13,140 bases of DNA, from positions 1 to 13,140 of the forward strand of contig WLEM01000003.1 in assembly GCA_009704285.1 (NCBI GenBank), given 5' to 3'. Every line of letters begins with the position of its first letter. Within the stretch, counting starts at the first letter, position 1. Made by a program: the position numbers and the translations under genes. This document shows, in pieces, positions 1-9,971 of this stretch. Source of the stretch: Actinomycetota bacterium. Its GTDB lineage: Bacteria; Actinomycetota; Actinomycetes; Nanopelagicales; Nanopelagicaceae. The notes below the pieces were generated by a model. The model made no database searches, had not been told where the DNA came from, and worked only from the letters and a program-made list of their open reading frames with translations.

Positions 1-1020
1 CCGTTGTCACGATCTGTTAATTTAAATTCACAAGTTGTCGCAGGAGGGCTTTCTTACTCAAAACAGATTCAAGCTTTAAAACGTGGTGTACCAATTGTTG
101 TAGCAACTCCTGGCAGATTCTTTGATTTGATTCAAAAGAAGCATATTAAGTTAGATGATATTGAGATAACTGTTTTAGATGAAGCAGATCAAATGGCAGA
201 TATGGGATTTTTGCCAGATGTTAAACGGATATTAGATTTAACTAAGCCTGGTGGTCAGCGGATGCTATTTAGTGCCACACTAGATAAGGATGTTGACTCA
301 CTAGTTAAGAAGTATCTAAAAAATCCTGTTACCCACTCTCTTGCTAATGAGAAATCAACTGCTGGAAATATGACTCACCATGTGTTAATTATGGAGCAGT
401 CACATAAAGATTTAATTACCTCACAGATTGCAGCTAGAAAAGGAAAGAGTATTTTCTTTGTTAGAACTAAACATGGGGCAGATAAATTAACTAAGCGAAT
501 GAATGAAGCAGGAGTTTCAGTTGGAGCACTCCATGGTGGCAAAACTCAGGCACAAAGATCTCGCGTACTAGAAGCATTTAAATCAGGAGCAACAAATGCA
601 TTAGTTGCAACAGATGTTGCAGCAAGAGGAATCCATGTTGATGATGTCTCATTAGTCGTTCATGTTGATGCGCCAGAAAATCACAAAGATTATCTACACA
701 GAGCTGGCAGAACTGCTAGAGCAGGTGCGGTTGGAACTGTAGTAACTCTTGCAACTCATAAACAACGAAAAGGTGTGCATGGGTTGGCAGCAAGAGCTGG
801 GGTTAGATTAAATGAATCAACTGTTAGGCCAATGGATGCAAACTTAGTAAAGGTAACCGGTGCAGCAGAGCCCTCTGGAATTCCAGTAATTACCGCGCAA
901 GGTGGAAAAAGTGATGATGCAGGAAGATCAGGCGGTTACCGCGGATCAAGATCTAGAGGTGGTGGGAAGAAAAAGAAATCTCGGCCACGCCCACATGAGC
1001 GTCGAAAGCGCCCTAGGTAG
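1..1020 (+). CDS. DEAD-box ATP-dependent RNA helicase (3' part)
   Basis: This is the C-terminal two thirds of a DEAD-box RNA helicase, an enzyme that unwinds short RNA duplexes using ATP. The frame is open to the left edge, so the TTG at base 4 is internal and not the start; the Q motif and Walker A (motif I) lie outside the window. Counting from base 4, the visible motifs are TPGR (Ib, 35-38), DEAD (II, 59-62), SAT (III, 90-92), VATDVAARGIHV (V, 201-212) and HRAGRTARAG (VI, 232-241), so both RecA-like lobes are represented. After about residue 300 comes a low-complexity Gly/Arg/Lys tail, typical of nonspecific RNA-binding tails on bacterial RhlE/CsdA-type helicases. The role is probably ribosome assembly or mRNA turnover, but the exact subfamily cannot be fixed without the N-terminus. 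It ends 28 bp before the permease gene and no terminator is visible. Confidence 0.95.
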   Translation, partial: PLSRSVNLNSQVVAGGLSYSKQIQALKRGVPIVVATPGRFFDLIQKKHIKLDDIEITVLDEADQMADMGFLPDVKRILDLTKPGGQRMLFSATLDKDVDSLVKKYLKNPVTHSLANEKSTAGNMTHHVLIMEQSHKDLITSQIAARKGKSIFFVRTKHGADKLTKRMNEAGVSVGALHGGKTQAQRSRVLEAFKSGATNALVATDVAARGIHVDDVSLVVHVDAPENHKDYLHRAGRTARAGAVGTVVTLATHKQRKGVHGLAARAGVRLNESTVRPMDANLVKVTGAAEPSGIPVITAQGGKSDDAGRSGGYRGSRSRGGGKKKKSRPRPHERRKRPR

Positions 1021-1034
1021 CTCAGAAGTTTAGT

Positions 1035-1048
1035 TAAATATCTCTCCT

Positions 1049-1049
<1 letters not shown>
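1035..1049 (+). promoter_or_regulatory. Putative leaderless promoter of the NCS1 permease gene
   Basis: A TAAATA -10-like hexamer lies at 1035-1040, 8 nt before the ATG at 1049, and there is no Shine-Dalgarno sequence in the 28-bp spacer. That spacing would put the transcription start at or within two bases of the ATG. No convincing -35 box is seen. The call rests on spacing and the missing ribosome binding site only. Confidence 0.45.
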
Positions 1050-3928
<2,879 letters not shown>

Positions 3929-3931
<3 letters not shown>

Positions 3932-4471
3932 TACTCAGAAAACCAGAGCAATTACCTTCAAACCCTGCGCAAATTACCCAAGTTGAGTGTTCATCTAGTC
4001 TGCCTAGGCAATATTTGCCGCTCACCAATCGCTAATGCGGTTTTGGCCAATAAATTTGCACTCCTTGAAAAACCAAAGGTTGCAGTTGATAGCTCAGGTA
4101 CTGGTCCATGGCATGAGGGTGAAGGGGCATCTACTTACTCAATCCAAGTTTGGCAAGAGGCTGGATATAAGTATCAACATGTTGCTAAACAATTTAAAGT
4201 TAATTTCTTTGCCCAACATGATTTGATCTTGGCGATGGATTTAAACAATCGCAGTGCGTTACTAAAACTTGCAAAGAGTCAGATTGAAAAGGAAAAGATC
4301 TTTATGCTCTCCTCCTTTGACCCAAAGCTACAAGCCCTTGATCCAGATGGTATTGACGCACACCTACTCTCAATTCCTGACCCCTACGGCCAGGAGTTAT
4401 CTGCCTACAAAGAGGTGTTGGAAATGATTGAGCGCTCATCGGATGGGTTGATAGGTTGGCTAAACTCTTAG
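3929..4471 (+). CDS. Low-molecular-weight protein tyrosine phosphatase
   Basis: A 180-residue cytoplasmic phosphatase of the LMW-PTP family (Wzb/PtpA/arsenate-reductase fold). The CX5R phosphate-binding loop is VCLGNICRSP, with nucleophile Cys25 and Arg31, and the general-acid loop DPYG begins at Asp151. The intermediate AMDLNNRSAL segment (102-111) is also typical. The protein starts about 20 residues before the usual family start. The only alternative in that stretch is TTG at 3983, with no ribosome binding site, whereas the ATG at 3929 sits at leaderless distance from a TATACT box, so the longer form is preferred. No tyrosine kinase or capsule gene is nearby, so the substrate is unknown. 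The stop codon lies inside a nested inverted repeat. Confidence 0.9.
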
Positions 4472-4486
4472 CCAATTCCCATCCGA
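4439..4486 (+). repeat. Nested inverted repeat over the phosphatase stop codon
   Basis: The outer arms TCGGATGGG (4439-4447) and CCCATCCGA (4478-4486) are a perfect 9-bp match. Inside them TTGGCTAA (4456-4463) and TTAGCCAA (4468-4475) form a perfect 8-bp stem on an ACTC loop. The two stems are separated by an 8-nt/2-nt internal loop. The TAG stop (4469-4471) is in the inner 3' arm. No T-tract follows, so it is not a classical intrinsic terminator; it could be a T-less terminator, an mRNA 3'-end stabiliser or a DNA binding site. Confidence 0.7.
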
Positions 4487-4539
4487 GATCTAGGGTGAAA
4501 CTGCTAAGGTAATCAGAGTAGGAACGCCGATAAAAGAGT

Positions 4540-4545
4540 GAAAGG
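4540..4545 (+). promoter_or_regulatory. Ribosome binding site fixing the TTG start of the TPR gene
   Basis: GAAAGG at 4540-4545 lies 6 nt before the TTG at 4552. An in-frame TAA at 4531 rules out any start further upstream, so this site supports the rare TTG start. The rest of the 80-bp spacer (4472-4551) holds half of the nested inverted repeat and no promoter I can call with confidence. Confidence 0.55.
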
Positions 4546-4551
4546 CCAAAG

Positions 4552-5496
4552 TTGTCAGATAACTCAGAGAATGAAGATATTAACTCTGAAGAGATTATTA
4601 CTGAAGAGATGCTTTGGGAGAGAATCCCTGAGGTCCAAGGTTTAGATCGAGCAAATACCTATTACGAATTAAGCGCCCGTATTTATGCACGTGGTCAATA
4701 TGATGAAGCGCTAGCACTGGCTGAGACTGCCAGAGATATCTACGCAGATTTAGGTGCGATCGCACCAACTGAAGGTTTAGCTCAAGCATATTCAGCAATT
4801 GGATATAACTTAAATCAACTTAAGCGGATGAATGAAGCTGCAAATGCAATGAGTAAAGCAGTTGATTTACTACGTGAGACAAAGTCGCCAATGGCAATTG
4901 AGCTTGCCTGCACATTAGGTGAGTGGTGGTTTAACTCAAAGGAGTATGAAAAAACTATTGAGTGCATGAATGAGTGTGTGCAGGAGCATTTAGTAGATGG
5001 CAATGACTCAGGAGCTGCAAATGATCTTCACCTCATAGGTTGCGCCTACCGAGAGTTAAAAAATTATGAGAAATCCCTAGAGGCATTTAAAGAGTCACGG
5101 GCGTTGTTTAAGAAGTTAAAAGAGGTAGTTAATGTGGCAAGGTGTGATCAAAAGATCGCTCACTGCTTAACTGAGTTAGGGGATGCGCAAGGAGCGTTAA
5201 TCTCTGCTCAAAAATCTTTAGATGTTTTTGTAACCGCCCACGATCATAGAAGAGAGACCTACTCATCCTTTGAGTTAGGCAAAGCCCAGATGGGACTTGC
5301 CCAGTATGAAGAGGCGCTAATGACACTTGAGAATGTATTAGAGAGTGTGACTGAGGCTGAGTTTAAGGATTTTGAATTTATTATTGATATTGAGCGAAAG
5401 ATTGCCCTCACCCTTCGCAAATTAGGACGTGAAAATGAGGCGGATGAAATTATTAGAAGATTAGATGCTGTTACTGAGGTAATAGACGAGGCTTAA
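4552..5496 (+). CDS. Tetratricopeptide-repeat protein of unknown function
   Basis: A 314-residue acidic protein built almost wholly of TPR-like helical hairpins: roughly 37-70, 78-112, 116-150, 156-192, 195-233, 236-270 and 276-310. The period is near 40 residues, longer than the standard 34, as in the TPR_12/NB-ARC-associated type. Recurrent features are G.Y..AL and YE.AL turns such as RGQYDEALALAE, LKNYEKSLEAFKE and LAQYEEALMTLEN. There is no signal peptide, membrane segment or catalytic motif, so it is probably a cytoplasmic protein-protein interaction scaffold. Residues 1-25 are a low-complexity Asp/Glu/Asn/Ser leader. The start is TTG with a GAAAGG ribosome binding site. It follows the phosphatase gene by 80 bp and overlaps the convergent methyltransferase gene by 4 bp. 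The partner is unknown; I do not recognise a named family. Confidence 0.85.
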   Translation: MSDNSENEDINSEEIITEEMLWERIPEVQGLDRANTYYELSARIYARGQYDEALALAETARDIYADLGAIAPTEGLAQAYSAIGYNLNQLKRMNEAANAMSKAVDLLRETKSPMAIELACTLGEWWFNSKEYEKTIECMNECVQEHLVDGNDSGAANDLHLIGCAYRELKNYEKSLEAFKESRALFKKLKEVVNVARCDQKIAHCLTELGDAQGALISAQKSLDVFVTAHDHRRETYSSFELGKAQMGLAQYEEALMTLENVLESVTEAEFKDFEFIIDIERKIALTLRKLGRENEADEIIRRLDAVTEVIDEA

Positions 5497-6146
5497 TTTT
5501 TTGGGTGATTGCTTGGATTTAAATGTTGCATCGCCCAGGCATACATTGCAATCGCACCAGCAGCCGATGCGTTCATCGATCTAGTTGAGCCATATTGAGA
5601 GATCCCAAGGACAACTGAACAAACAGCTACCCCTTCATCACTCATCCCAGCACCCTCTTGGCCAAATAACATCACACATTTTTTAGGCAGATTCGCACTC
5701 TCTAGTGATTTAGAGATCGGCAGATTATCTATTCCAATAATTGGTAATTTATTTTCATCACACCAAATCTTAAACTCATCCACCGTTGCATGATGGTGGA
5801 CAGTTAAATAGCGATCGGTCACCATCGCACCCCGTCGGTTCCAATCACGTTTACCAACAATATGAACAGCTGAAACATTAAAAGCATTCGCAGTTCTAAC
5901 AATTGAGCCAATATTTAAATCATGTTGCCAATTTTCAATTGCAATTTGCAGATCATGTCGCTTGGTATCAAGATCGGCAACAATCGCCTCAACCTTCCAA
6001 TATCGATATTTATCTAAGACATTTCTTCGATCACCATGCTCAAGAAGTTCTAAATCAAAGTGATTCTCAGTCGGCCATGGTTTAGAGTGTGGGCCTACGC
6101 CAACCACCTGGTAGAACTCACCAGGTCCAACAGATGACTGTGTCAT
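5493..6146 (-). CDS. SpoU/TrmH-family RNA 2'-O-methyltransferase
   Basis: A 217-residue SPOUT-class, S-adenosylmethionine-dependent RNA methyltransferase that would modify a ribose 2'-OH in tRNA or rRNA. The three family motifs are present: motif 1 NIGSIVRTANAF (78-89, with Arg84), motif 2 LFGQEGAGMS (160-169), and motif 3 ISQYGSTRSMNASAAGAIAMYAW (182-204, with Asn192), which contribute to the knotted cofactor site. Motif 3 has QYGSTRSMNAS where many relatives have PM.G...SLNVS, a modest departure. The N-terminal 60 residues (GVGPHSKPWP, HGDRRNVLDKYRYW) resemble the extension of actinobacterial TrmH-like proteins. The target nucleotide cannot be assigned. The ATG at 6146 is preceded by a -10 box at leaderless spacing. 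The gene is divergent from dacB with a 26-29 bp spacer. Confidence 0.9.
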   Translation of the reverse strand: MTQSSVGPGEFYQVVGVGPHSKPWPTENHFDLELLEHGDRRNVLDKYRYWKVEAIVADLDTKRHDLQIAIENWQHDLNIGSIVRTANAFNVSAVHIVGKRDWNRRGAMVTDRYLTVHHHATVDEFKIWCDENKLPIIGIDNLPISKSLESANLPKKCVMLFGQEGAGMSDEGVAVCSVVLGISQYGSTRSMNASAAGAIAMYAWAMQHLNPSNHPKN

Positions 6147-6158
6147 AAGTAAACCTTA
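6146..6158 (-). promoter_or_regulatory. Putative leaderless promoter of the methyltransferase gene
   Basis: On the minus strand a TAAGGT box (6158-6153) lies exactly 6 nt before the ATG at 6146, which would put the first transcribed base at the A of the start codon. No Shine-Dalgarno is present. The box is part of the 8-bp palindrome CCTTAAGG (6154-6161). Confidence 0.5.
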
Positions 6159-6164
6159 AGGGCT

Positions 6165-6170
6165 AAGGAG
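6165..6170 (+). promoter_or_regulatory. Ribosome binding site of dacB
   Basis: AAGGAG at 6165-6170 is a strong Shine-Dalgarno. Two ATGs follow in tandem, at 6173 (2-nt spacer) and 6176 (5-nt spacer). The spacing favours 6176 as the true start. The difference is one Met. Confidence 0.7.
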
Positions 6171-6175
6171 TAATG

Positions 6176-7351
6176 ATGAGAAAATCTTGGCTCTCTTTGC
6201 CATTTGTTTTCATTCTCTGCCTGTCATTAAACCTGCCAGCTGCATATGCGGCTGAAACTCTGCCAGAGCCGTTTTTTAAGTACCTAAGTTCAAAGTATTT
6301 AGGAAACCCCGGTGTGATCTTAATAAATGGTGCAAGTAATGAAGTTGTTTATCAAGATGGAGCTAGTAAGCCAAGAAAGCCGGCATCGGTATTAAAAATT
6401 ATTTCAACATCAGCAATTGCCTTAACCCTTGATACCGCAACAGTTTTTAAGACTGCGATCTATAAAACTGAGAAAAAAGGGGTCTTTGTTATCTGGGGAG
6501 AAAATGATCCTTGGATTACCTCAAATGCAAAGTATCGAGATGCCAATAAGCGGGCATATATGCCGGCATTGATTAAAGCTGCATTTGCATCTGATAAATC
6601 ATTAAAGAAGATAAATCTGATATATAAAGGGGTTAATAACTCCGATATTTTATATGCCAAACGGGCGTTAAAGCGAAAGTCATCAGTTGCTTATAAACCA
6701 ATAAGTAAGAATGTCGAGGTCGAGTCTTTAATAACTGAGAAGATTGCGGAGGTTTCATCTCCGCCATTACACAAAATGATTAGATTTGCACTCCTTTATA
6801 GCGACAATGTTTTATCCCAGCGACTGGCGATGTTAGCTACGGGTAAAAATGGCTATCCCTTAACTAGAACGGGTTTAAATAAAATGGCCAACGACAAGAT
6901 CAGTGAGCTTGGGGTTGATACCACCGGCATGGTGTTGATGGATGGCTCTGGGTTAAGTGGTCAGAATCGAGTTTCAGCGGTCACTGTTTCACAATTATTA
7001 CTTAAGGTTAAAAGTGAGCCGAGATTAAAGGTTATTTATGATTCACTGCCAGTAAGTGGTGAGTCCGGGACATTGATTGGTAGATATCACTCAACAGCTC
7101 CACAAGCAGTTGGTTTGGTAAGAGCTAAGACTGGTTCCATTCGTAATACTGTTTCACTTGCTGGCTTTGCCACCTCTGGTGATAAAGAGTATGTCTTTGT
7201 TGTTCTTGCTGATGGAGTTGGTAGAACAAGAAGATTACAAGATGCAGCTCGCAGTGCAATTGATCGAATGCTGGGAACAATTACCAAGCCAGCTGTGAGC
7301 GGTTTAACACTACCTGTGCCAGAAAATAATCCCTTCACAACAAATCCGTAA
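6176..7351 (+). CDS. dacB: D-alanyl-D-alanine carboxypeptidase/endopeptidase, S13 family (PBP4 type)
   Basis: A secreted penicillin-binding protein of peptidase family S13 that trims or cleaves peptidoglycan stem peptides outside the membrane. Numbering is from the ATG at 6173; the start used, 6176, removes one Met. A signal peptide covers about 1-27 (basic MRK, hydrophobic core, AYA-A cleavage-like site). All three active-site motifs are present: SVLK (nucleophile Ser72, Lys75), SDN (Ser210-Asn212) and KTG (319-321), with the family's DGSGLS (257-262) before the last. At about 390 residues it is shorter than E. coli PBP4 (477), with a reduced region between SxxK and SxN. A Pro-rich tail ends the protein. 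In many Actinobacteria dacB lies close to tilS, hpt and ftsH; here four genes intervene. Confidence 0.93.
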   Translation: MRKSWLSLPFVFILCLSLNLPAAYAAETLPEPFFKYLSSKYLGNPGVILINGASNEVVYQDGASKPRKPASVLKIISTSAIALTLDTATVFKTAIYKTEKKGVFVIWGENDPWITSNAKYRDANKRAYMPALIKAAFASDKSLKKINLIYKGVNNSDILYAKRALKRKSSVAYKPISKNVEVESLITEKIAEVSSPPLHKMIRFALLYSDNVLSQRLAMLATGKNGYPLTRTGLNKMANDKISELGVDTTGMVLMDGSGLSGQNRVSAVTVSQLLLKVKSEPRLKVIYDSLPVSGESGTLIGRYHSTAPQAVGLVRAKTGSIRNTVSLAGFATSGDKEYVFVVLADGVGRTRRLQDAARSAIDRMLGTITKPAVSGLTLPVPENNPFTTNP

Positions 7352-7373
7352 AAATTACTCACCTTACCAAGGG

Positions 7374-7390
7374 TAGAGTTAGTGCAAATG
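7374..7390 (+). promoter_or_regulatory. Putative leaderless promoter of ctaB
   Basis: TAGAGT at 7374-7379 lies 8 nt before the ATG at 7388, with no Shine-Dalgarno. This spacing argues for ATG 7388 over the in-frame GTG at 7382, which would sit only 2 nt from the box and probably upstream of the first transcribed base. Confidence 0.5.
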
Positions 7391-8239
7391 AAAAATTACA
7401 TCTCGCTGATGAAATTGCGAGTAGTTGAACTCCTACTTGTCACCACACTTCCGGCTTTATTTTTAGCAAGTGATGGTGTGCCTGATTTAGCGGTAACTGT
7501 TTGGTGTTTAGTAGGTGGAACATTTGCAGCAGGTGGGGCTAATGCATTTAATATGGTGATTGAGGCTAAATCTGATCTACTAATGAAGCGAACTGCTAAG
7601 CGGCCAATTGCAACAGGTGAGATATCTAAAACAAATGGGTTAATTTTCGCCACCGTAATTTCAGTTATTTCCTTAAGTATCTTTGCTGCCTTCACCACAC
7701 CACTTGCAACCTTATTAACATTTCTTGCCATTACTTTTTATGTATTTGGATACACACTGGCATTAAAAAAACATACCTCACAAAATATTGTTTGGGGCGG
7801 GATTGCAGGCTGTATGCCGGTATTAATTGGGCAAGCAGCAGTTACCAACACACTTACCCTCACCTCTTGGCTATTTTTCTTACTAATATTTTTCTGGACC
7901 CCACCACATTTTTGGGCATTAGCAGTTCGCTATAAGGATGATTACAAGGCTGCTGGAATTCCTATGTTGCCAGTAGTTGCCCCGATTAAATCTGTAATAA
8001 ATCAAATGTGGTTTCACTCACTTGCGATGGCGGTAGTTTCCTTATTGGTGATACAAAGTGCGCAGTTGCCAATCTGGCTATCTGTAATCACCCTGCTACT
8101 TATCGCTGGTTGGAAGCGACAATTAATTAAGTTAACTAGGCAGCCAAGTGAGGTTAATGCTGGGAAATTATTCCAAGCATCAATTGTTTTTCTCAGCATT
8201 TACTCATTTTTATTAGTAATTGGTGTGTTACTTAAGTAG
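7388..8239 (+). CDS. ctaB: Protoheme IX farnesyltransferase (haem o synthase)
   Basis: An integral membrane UbiA-superfamily prenyltransferase that attaches a farnesyl group to protohaem to give haem o, the precursor of haem a and cofactor of terminal oxidases. Numbering is from this ATG (283 residues). The first prenyl-diphosphate/Mg site is N55...E59...D63 followed by LMKRTAKRPIATGE; most relatives have NxxxDxxxD, so the first Asp is replaced by Glu. The second region, FFWTPPHFWALAVRYKDDYKAAGIPMLPVV, is a near-textbook haem o synthase signature. About eight or nine hydrophobic helices are visible and the length is normal. No ctaA or cytochrome oxidase gene is adjacent, so the pathway partners must be elsewhere. 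An alternative GTG start at 7382 would add two residues. Confidence 0.93.
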   Translation: MKNYISLMKLRVVELLLVTTLPALFLASDGVPDLAVTVWCLVGGTFAAGGANAFNMVIEAKSDLLMKRTAKRPIATGEISKTNGLIFATVISVISLSIFAAFTTPLATLLTFLAITFYVFGYTLALKKHTSQNIVWGGIAGCMPVLIGQAAVTNTLTLTSWLFFLLIFFWTPPHFWALAVRYKDDYKAAGIPMLPVVAPIKSVINQMWFHSLAMAVVSLLVIQSAQLPIWLSVITLLLIAGWKRQLIKLTRQPSEVNAGKLFQASIVFLSIYSFLLVIGVLLK

Positions 8240-8254
8240 TTTTCTAATACTTTA

Positions 8255-8273
8255 ATGGGACAATTTCTCCCAT
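8255..8273 (+). repeat. Short inverted repeat at the ABC ATPase start codon
   Basis: ATGGGA (8255-8260) and TCCCAT (8268-8273) are a perfect 6-bp inverted repeat with a 7-nt spacer. The right arm includes the first two bases of the ATG at 8272. It could be an operator or a weak hairpin masking the start; chance is also possible at this length. The 32-bp spacer before the ATPase gene has no clear Shine-Dalgarno. Confidence 0.4.
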
Positions 8274-9177
8274 GTCCTTCCCTCTAGCACTTGATGTTGC
8301 CGATTTGTCCAAAAAGTATGGCGATCGAATGGCGCTCTCCCATGCCAATTTTGAGGTTCCAATGGGAAGCATCTGTGGTTTTGTTGGCCCTAATGGTTCA
8401 GGAAAAACTACAACTATCAGGATGTTACTTGGATTAATAACACCAACTACAGGAAGTGGCCATGTATTAGGTGAATCAATCTCAGAGCCAGAAAAATACC
8501 TACCAAATGTTGGCGCAATGATTGAAGGACCAGCTTTTTATCCAGCATTAACTGGTGAACAGAATTTAACTGTGTTGGCAAAATTAGGTGGATTTGATAC
8601 TGGCAGAATTCAAGGATTACTTGATTTAGTAGACCTTGGCGATAGAGGTGATTCAAAGTATAAAACCTATTCATTAGGCATGAAGCAACGTCTTGGAATT
8701 GCAGCGGCACTTTTACCAAATCCAAAGCTATTAATTCTTGATGAGCCAACAAATGGATTAGATCCAGCTGGTATTCAAGAGGTTAGAGCATTACTTAGAA
8801 AATTAGCCGACAACGGCACAACAGTTTTCGTCTCCTCCCACCTTTTATCTGAGATTGAGATGATCAGCGATTACTTAGTAATGCTTCGTCTTGGCAAGGT
8901 TATTTTCTCTGGTAAAACAAGTGAGTTGCTGGCCAAACAACAACCAGTAATTGTGGCAAAGCCTGAGAATCGAAGTGATCTTGATAAGTTAGTAAAGATT
9001 GCACAGAGTGCCGGACACACTGCAACCATTATTGATGAATCTGTGCATGTAACGGGAGAGAGTGATTTCTCTGCGAAATTTAATAAGGCAGCCTTTGAGG
9101 CAGGAGTTGTTTTAGCCAGCCTTATACCAGTTCGCGCCTCACTTGAGGATACATTTTTTGAAATGACAGGTGAGTAA
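8272..9177 (+). CDS. ABC transporter ATP-binding protein (ABC-2 type exporter)
   Basis: A 301-residue cytoplasmic ATPase subunit of the DrrA/BcrA/CcmA-like group. It has Walker A GPNGSGKTT (39-47), a signature YSLGMKQR (133-140), Walker B LLILDEP (153-159), a D-loop NGLDP and the switch histidine in SSHLL (His190). The segment GAMIEGPAFYPALTGEQNL between Walker A and the signature is characteristic of BcrA-like export ATPases. About 80 residues after the nucleotide-binding domain form the usual C-terminal extension ending in ASLEDTFFEMTGE. The cargo is unknown; relatives move antibiotics, lipids or peptides. The permease gene follows after 2 bp, so the two are certainly cotranscribed. The ATG overlaps a short inverted repeat. 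Confidence 0.92.
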   Translation: MSFPLALDVADLSKKYGDRMALSHANFEVPMGSICGFVGPNGSGKTTTIRMLLGLITPTTGSGHVLGESISEPEKYLPNVGAMIEGPAFYPALTGEQNLTVLAKLGGFDTGRIQGLLDLVDLGDRGDSKYKTYSLGMKQRLGIAAALLPNPKLLILDEPTNGLDPAGIQEVRALLRKLADNGTTVFVSSHLLSEIEMISDYLVMLRLGKVIFSGKTSELLAKQQPVIVAKPENRSDLDKLVKIAQSAGHTATIIDESVHVTGESDFSAKFNKAAFEAGVVLASLIPVRASLEDTFFEMTGE

Positions 9178-9179
9178 TT

Positions 9180-9971
9180 ATGTGGAATGTATTTAGAGCA
9201 GAACTTACTAAATTAAAACGACCATCTCTTTCTCTATCAACTATTGCTGCTGTCACCTTTGTTACCGGGTTAACCACCTCGCTGTTATTTTTATTGGTAG
9301 ATTCACCTGAGGGAAATGGTGAGCGGGGGGTAAGAATTGGCAGGGATGTTTTAGCTCTACCTAGTGGGGTTACTTTGAGTTTTAGTAATGCCGCAGGCTT
9401 GCTAGGCATTGTTGCCCTTTGTATTTTTGCAGCTCAAACAGCGCAGGAGTACACCTACGGAACACTGCGTAATTTATTGGTCCGCCAGCCATCTCGAATG
9501 AAAATTTTGATCGGCAAATTAGGCTCAATGAAGTTATTTGCAATTGCGATGGTAGCGCTTTCAGCATTACTTGCAGTCACACTCTCATATGTATTTGCTG
9601 GAGTTATGGATATTCCAACGACAGCTTGGAGCACTCAAGATGCTCAGATAGCGGTAATTCAAACCTTTGTAAATGTCCTACTTGCCACAATTGGTTTTGG
9701 AATATTTGGAATGATTTTAGGTCTACTTTTTAGATCACCAATCTCTGCAATATCTATTGGAGTTATCTGGAACTTGATTATTGAAGGCCTACTGTCGGTT
9801 TTCATTAATGATATCGATCGATATTTTCCAGGACAGCTATTATCAATTGTTGCAAGTGGTGGAAATGATCGCATCTCATATCAGTACGCACTCTTTACCT
9901 CATACGGATTCTTACTTGCTGGCTTAGCTATTGTGGCGTTTTTGTTTAAGAGACGGGATGTGTCAAATTGA
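9180..9971 (+). CDS. ABC-2 type transporter permease
   Basis: A 263-residue membrane protein with about six hydrophobic segments (20-40, 68-86, 118-140, 160-184, 187-208 and 238-256). The stretch AAQTAQEYTYGTLRNLLVRQ followed by PSRMKILIGKLGSM (about 85-117) is the family hallmark E..YGT.R..L..P.SR......K of ABC-2 permeases. It would form the channel for the ATPase encoded 2 bp upstream. AGGTGAG (9168-9174) supplies a ribosome binding site 5 nt before the ATG. It has no large extracytoplasmic domain, so it is not an FtsX or MacB type. Its stop overlaps the start of the NlpC/P60 hydrolase gene in the 4-bp TTGA (9968-9971). The substrate is unknown. Confidence 0.88.
   Translation: MWNVFRAELTKLKRPSLSLSTIAAVTFVTGLTTSLLFLLVDSPEGNGERGVRIGRDVLALPSGVTLSFSNAAGLLGIVALCIFAAQTAQEYTYGTLRNLLVRQPSRMKILIGKLGSMKLFAIAMVALSALLAVTLSYVFAGVMDIPTTAWSTQDAQIAVIQTFVNVLLATIGFGIFGMILGLLFRSPISAISIGVIWNLIIEGLLSVFINDIDRYFPGQLLSIVASGGNDRISYQYALFTSYGFLLAGLAIVAFLFKRRDVSN

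Noticed and set aside
3983..4471. Shorter phosphatase starting at TTG 3983, which would match the usual family N-terminus
   Set aside because: No ribosome binding site and no promoter at suitable spacing; the upstream ATG at 3929 fits the leaderless pattern better. It remains possible.
4472..4551. Possible small RNA or riboswitch in the 80-bp spacer before the TPR gene
   Set aside because: Apart from the nested inverted repeat at its left end, I see no aptamer-like structure, no clear promoter and no terminator.
5468..5502. Possible rightward terminator of the TPR gene: CTGTTAC-TGAG-GTAATAG stem (one G-U pair), then six T's at 5497-5502
   Set aside because: The T-tract is 11 nt from the stem, too far for an intrinsic terminator, and the stem is AT-rich and lies in the coding region.
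7355..7379. Weak hairpin after dacB (TACC-AAG-GGTA region)
   Set aside because: Only 4 bp of stem and no T-tract; it overlaps the better-supported ctaB -10 box.
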